Source: Halobacteroidaceae bacterium
GTDB lineage: Bacteria > Bacillota > Halanaerobiia > B1SED10-174
DNA: 64,000 nt
Assembly (NCBI GenBank): GCA_003551665.1
Contig: PUNE01000062.1
Coordinates: forward strand, 1-64,000
Reading direction: 5' to 3'
Shown here piece by piece: positions 61,541 through 64,000 of this stretch. A program made the translations under genes and the position numbers. The notes under the pieces are model-generated. The model did not search any database and was not told the origin of the DNA. It worked only from the letters and a program-made list of their open reading frames with translations. Positions within the stretch are counted from its first letter, which is position 1, and each line of letters begins with the position of its first letter.

Positions 61541-62431
61541 TTACATTTTTCGCAGTGCTTCAACACGTTCATTGATAGGAGGGTGGGTGCTGAAAAGGTT
61601 GTTGGCCCCTTTGGTGCTGAAGGGGTTGACTATAAAAAGTGGTGCTGTGGCCTGGGAAGCATTTTTCAACTTCTGGGGCTGGGATGAAATTTTCTCCAGG
61701 GCGCTGGCCAGTCCCTCGGGGTAACGGGTAATCATTGCCCCGTCTGCATCGGCAAGAAACTCCCGTTTGCGGGAAATTGCAAGCCTTAAAAGCTGGGCGA
61801 ATAGAGGTGCAAGGATGGCCATGAGAATTCCCAGGATCATAATAACCGCTTCGGGACCTGCTCCTCTGCGACTGCTCGAAGAAGAGCGCCGCATGCTCCT
61901 GAAAAAGAATGAGCGCCGCATCCATTCGCTTAAAAGCACTATTGCCCCAACCATTACTGCCGCCAGTGTTGCCAGCCGGGTGTCATAGTTTTTAATATGG
62001 GCCATTTCGTGGGCCAGGACTCCTTCAATTTCAACCCGGTTTAATCTTTCGATCAGGCCTGTTGTTACGGCAACTACGCCTTTTTCGGGGTTGCGCCCGG
62101 TTGCAAAAGCATTGGGAGTTGGATCATCGATTATATATAGCCCTGGGGTGGGGAGTCCTGCTCCAATTGCCAGGCCTTCAATGGAATGAACCAGGTGGGG
62201 GTATTCTTCTTTTTTTGCGGGGCGGGCCCCTGTTGCTTTAAGGACAATGGTGTCGCTGTAATAGTAGGAGCCGAAACAGAGCAATAGAGCGACCAGAAAT
62301 GCAATAATAAGCCCGAAGTATCCGCTCCCGGTGTACTCCCCGAAAATAAAGCCTACGGCAGCGAAGAGCAGAATGAAAAGGAACATTAGCAACCAGGAGT
62401 TTCTCCTGTTTCTTGCAATAGCCTGGTACAA
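61541..62431 (-). CDS. htpX: Membrane-associated zinc metalloprotease HtpX
   Basis: GVLAHEMAHIKNYDTRL, AISRKREFLADADGAMITRYPEGLASALEKI, STHPPINERVEALR. Confidence 0.95.
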   Translation of the reverse strand: MYQAIARNRRNSWLLMFLFILLFAAVGFIFGEYTGSGYFGLIIAFLVALLLCFGSYYYSDTIVLKATGARPAKKEEYPHLVHSIEGLAIGAGLPTPGLYIIDDPTPNAFATGRNPEKGVVAVTTGLIERLNRVEIEGVLAHEMAHIKNYDTRLATLAAVMVGAIVLLSEWMRRSFFFRSMRRSSSSSRRGAGPEAVIMILGILMAILAPLFAQLLRLAISRKREFLADADGAMITRYPEGLASALEKISSQPQKLKNASQATAPLFIVNPFSTKGANNLFSTHPPINERVEALRKM

Positions 62432-62446
62432 AGAAAGCCCTCCTCT

Positions 62447-63013
62447 CTATCTTTCAAAAGAAACCTGCTGAGGCTCCCGTTCCAATCCTTCGATTTCCAG
62501 GTAGTCCCGGGTTTTAAAACCAAAGACTCCGGCGAGAAGGTTGTGGGGGAACATCTGCAGCTTGGTATTATAAGCCATTACCGAATCATTGTAAAATTGT
62601 CGGGCGAAAGCAATCTTGCTTTCGGTTCCGGCCAGTTCTTCCTGGAGCATCAGGAAATTTTTGTTGGCCTTGAGGTCGGGATAGTTTTCTGCAACGGCCA
62701 GAAGTCGATGTAAATTCCGGGTCAGGTCGTTTTCTGCCTTTTCCTGTTCTTTGACGCTTGCAGCAGCAATGGCCCGGGTCCGGGCTTCAGCAATCTGGGT
62801 CAGTGTTTCTCGCTCGTGACGGGCGTAGGCCTGAACTGTTTCCACCAGGTTGGGGATCAGGTCGTAGCGACGTTTTAACTGGACGTCAATCTGCGACCAG
62901 GCGTTATCGACTCGATTGCGGTAAATTATGAGCCGGTTATAAATAAAAATTATGCCAAGCCCCAGTATACCAAAGAGGATAATTAAGATCTGGGAAAATT
63001 CCAAATATCCCAC
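62447..63013 (-). CDS. lemA: LemA family protein
   Basis: YNRLIIYRNRVDNAWSQIDVQLKRRYDLIPNLVETVQAYARHERETLTQIAEARTRA. Confidence 0.96.
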   Translation of the reverse strand: MGYLEFSQILIILFGILGLGIIFIYNRLIIYRNRVDNAWSQIDVQLKRRYDLIPNLVETVQAYARHERETLTQIAEARTRAIAAASVKEQEKAENDLTRNLHRLLAVAENYPDLKANKNFLMLQEELAGTESKIAFARQFYNDSVMAYNTKLQMFPHNLLAGVFGFKTRDYLEIEGLEREPQQVSFER

Positions 63014-63127
63014 CTTCTTTCCCTTGTTTTGGTATTATATATTCTTTAGCCGTCCCGGTTATCCTGCATGGGAAATATTGACCACTTAAGCCCGTTGTGA
63101 TAATATTAGAAAGGATCGAAAAAAAAG

Positions 63128-63157
63128 TTGAAAAAAAGCCAGGGGTTGTGCTATAAT
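63128..63157 (+). promoter_or_regulatory. Sigma-A promoter for tRNA-Phe
   Basis: TTGAAA-N18-TATAAT. Confidence 0.65.
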
Positions 63158-63198
63158 CTACACAGCAATCAGATAAATCAGGATAAATGTTTAGGCGT

Positions 63199-63274
63199 GG
63201 TGAGATAGCTCAGTAGGTAGAGCAGAGGACTGAAAATCCTCGTGTCCCCAGTTCGATTCTGGGTCTCACCACCA
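63199..63274 (+). tRNA. tRNA-Phe (GAA), CCA encoded
   Basis: 76-nt cloverleaf; GGTGAGA/TCTCACC acceptor, anticodon loop CTGAAAA, T-arm with GTTCGATTC. Confidence 0.96.
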
Positions 63275-63323
63275 TTTTTTTATTATGCTTGGGAAAAACT
63301 GCACAAGAGAGGAAGTGGATTAA

Positions 63324-63965
63324 TTGAAAGGATTTAAGATTCCGAAGACCACTGTTGAGCGGCTTCCCATTTACTACCGGGCCCTTTTGGGCATGGAAAA
63401 ACGAGAAATTGAAGTGATTTCCTCTCAGGACCTCGGACAGAGGATTGGAATTCCCTCCGCCCAGGTCCGAAAAGACCTTTCCTATTACGGGGAATTTGGC
63501 CGGCGGGGTGTCGGTTACGAGGTCCCAATTTTACGGCGGCATTTACAGAAAATTCTGGGTTTGGAAAAACCCTGGCCCATGCTTATTGTGGGAGCAGGAA
63601 ACCTGGGACGGGCCCTGATTAACTACCAGGGTTTTCTGCGACACGGGCTGGAGGTTAAAGCTGTTTTTGATAATGACCCCCGGGTAATTGGTACATATAT
63701 CCATAACCTGAAAGTGGAAAATCTGGAAGAAATGGAAGAAAAAATCCAGCAAGAAGGAATAAAACTGGGGGTAATTGCCGTTCCTGCTGAGGCTGCCCAG
63801 GAGGTAGCGGACAGGATGGTTAATAGCGGTATTAAAGGAATATGGAACTTTTCACCCGAACATCTCCATGTTCCCGAAGATGTTAATTTACGCAACGAGG
63901 ACCTTTCTGTAAGCCTTATGGCCCTTGTTTATCACCTCAATTATTCCATTGAAAGGAGCGAATAA
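63324..63965 (+). CDS. rex: Redox-sensing transcriptional repressor Rex
   Basis: TVERLPIYYRALLGMEKREIEVISSQDLGQRIGIPSAQVRKDLSYYGEFGRRGVGYEV, GAGNLGRALINY. Confidence 0.97.
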   Translation: MKGFKIPKTTVERLPIYYRALLGMEKREIEVISSQDLGQRIGIPSAQVRKDLSYYGEFGRRGVGYEVPILRRHLQKILGLEKPWPMLIVGAGNLGRALINYQGFLRHGLEVKAVFDNDPRVIGTYIHNLKVENLEEMEEKIQQEGIKLGVIAVPAEAAQEVADRMVNSGIKGIWNFSPEHLHVPEDVNLRNEDLSVSLMALVYHLNYSIERSE

Positions 63966-64000
63966 ACGGGTTTGAAGGGGAAAAAGGGATTAAAAGGATA

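Overview
This 64 kb window spans the chromosomal replication origin of an anaerobic, probably spore-forming Bacillota (Firmicutes); exact taxon not resolved. The core is the divergent origin block gyrA-gyrB-remB-recF-yaaA-dnaN-dnaA (minus strand) // oriC about 23.5-24.05 kb // rnpA-yidD-yidC-jag-mnmE-mnmG-rsmG-noc-soj-spo0J (plus strand). To its right are trkA, a D-TA-like PLP enzyme, M23 peptidase, bactofilin, a lipid kinase, a GcvH-like protein, a TPR protein, mscS, ychF, rpsF-ssb-rpsR, yybS, rplI, a head-on primosome block (xre/dnaD/dnaC/dnaB), purA-purD-purE, nrdJ, purB-purF-purM-purN-purH, htpX-lemA, tRNA-Phe and rex. To its left are hcp with a divergent Crp/Fnr regulator, ornithine racemase plus OTC, and a sigma-54-type regulator next to a TRAP transporter/D-aminoacylase/M20 locus, ending in a partial 2,4-diaminopentanoate dehydrogenase. 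No IS element, prophage or CRISPR was seen. The most interesting observations are: (1) a sigma-54 promoter with two 21-bp-phased TTCCCG-N4-CGGGAA palindromes in front of the TRAP/D-aminoacylase operon; (2) two perfect Noc-binding palindromes plus a perfect parS; (3) rpmH apparently missing from its near-universal slot next to rnpA; (4) a GcvH-like protein whose lipoyl-lysine position is Arg; (5) a complete helicase-loading module encoded head-on to replication; (6) a phased NrdR-box pair upstream of nrdJ; (7) a purine cluster lacking purC/purS/purQ/purL and interrupted by nrdJ; (8) an unassigned 359-aa protein beside gyrA.
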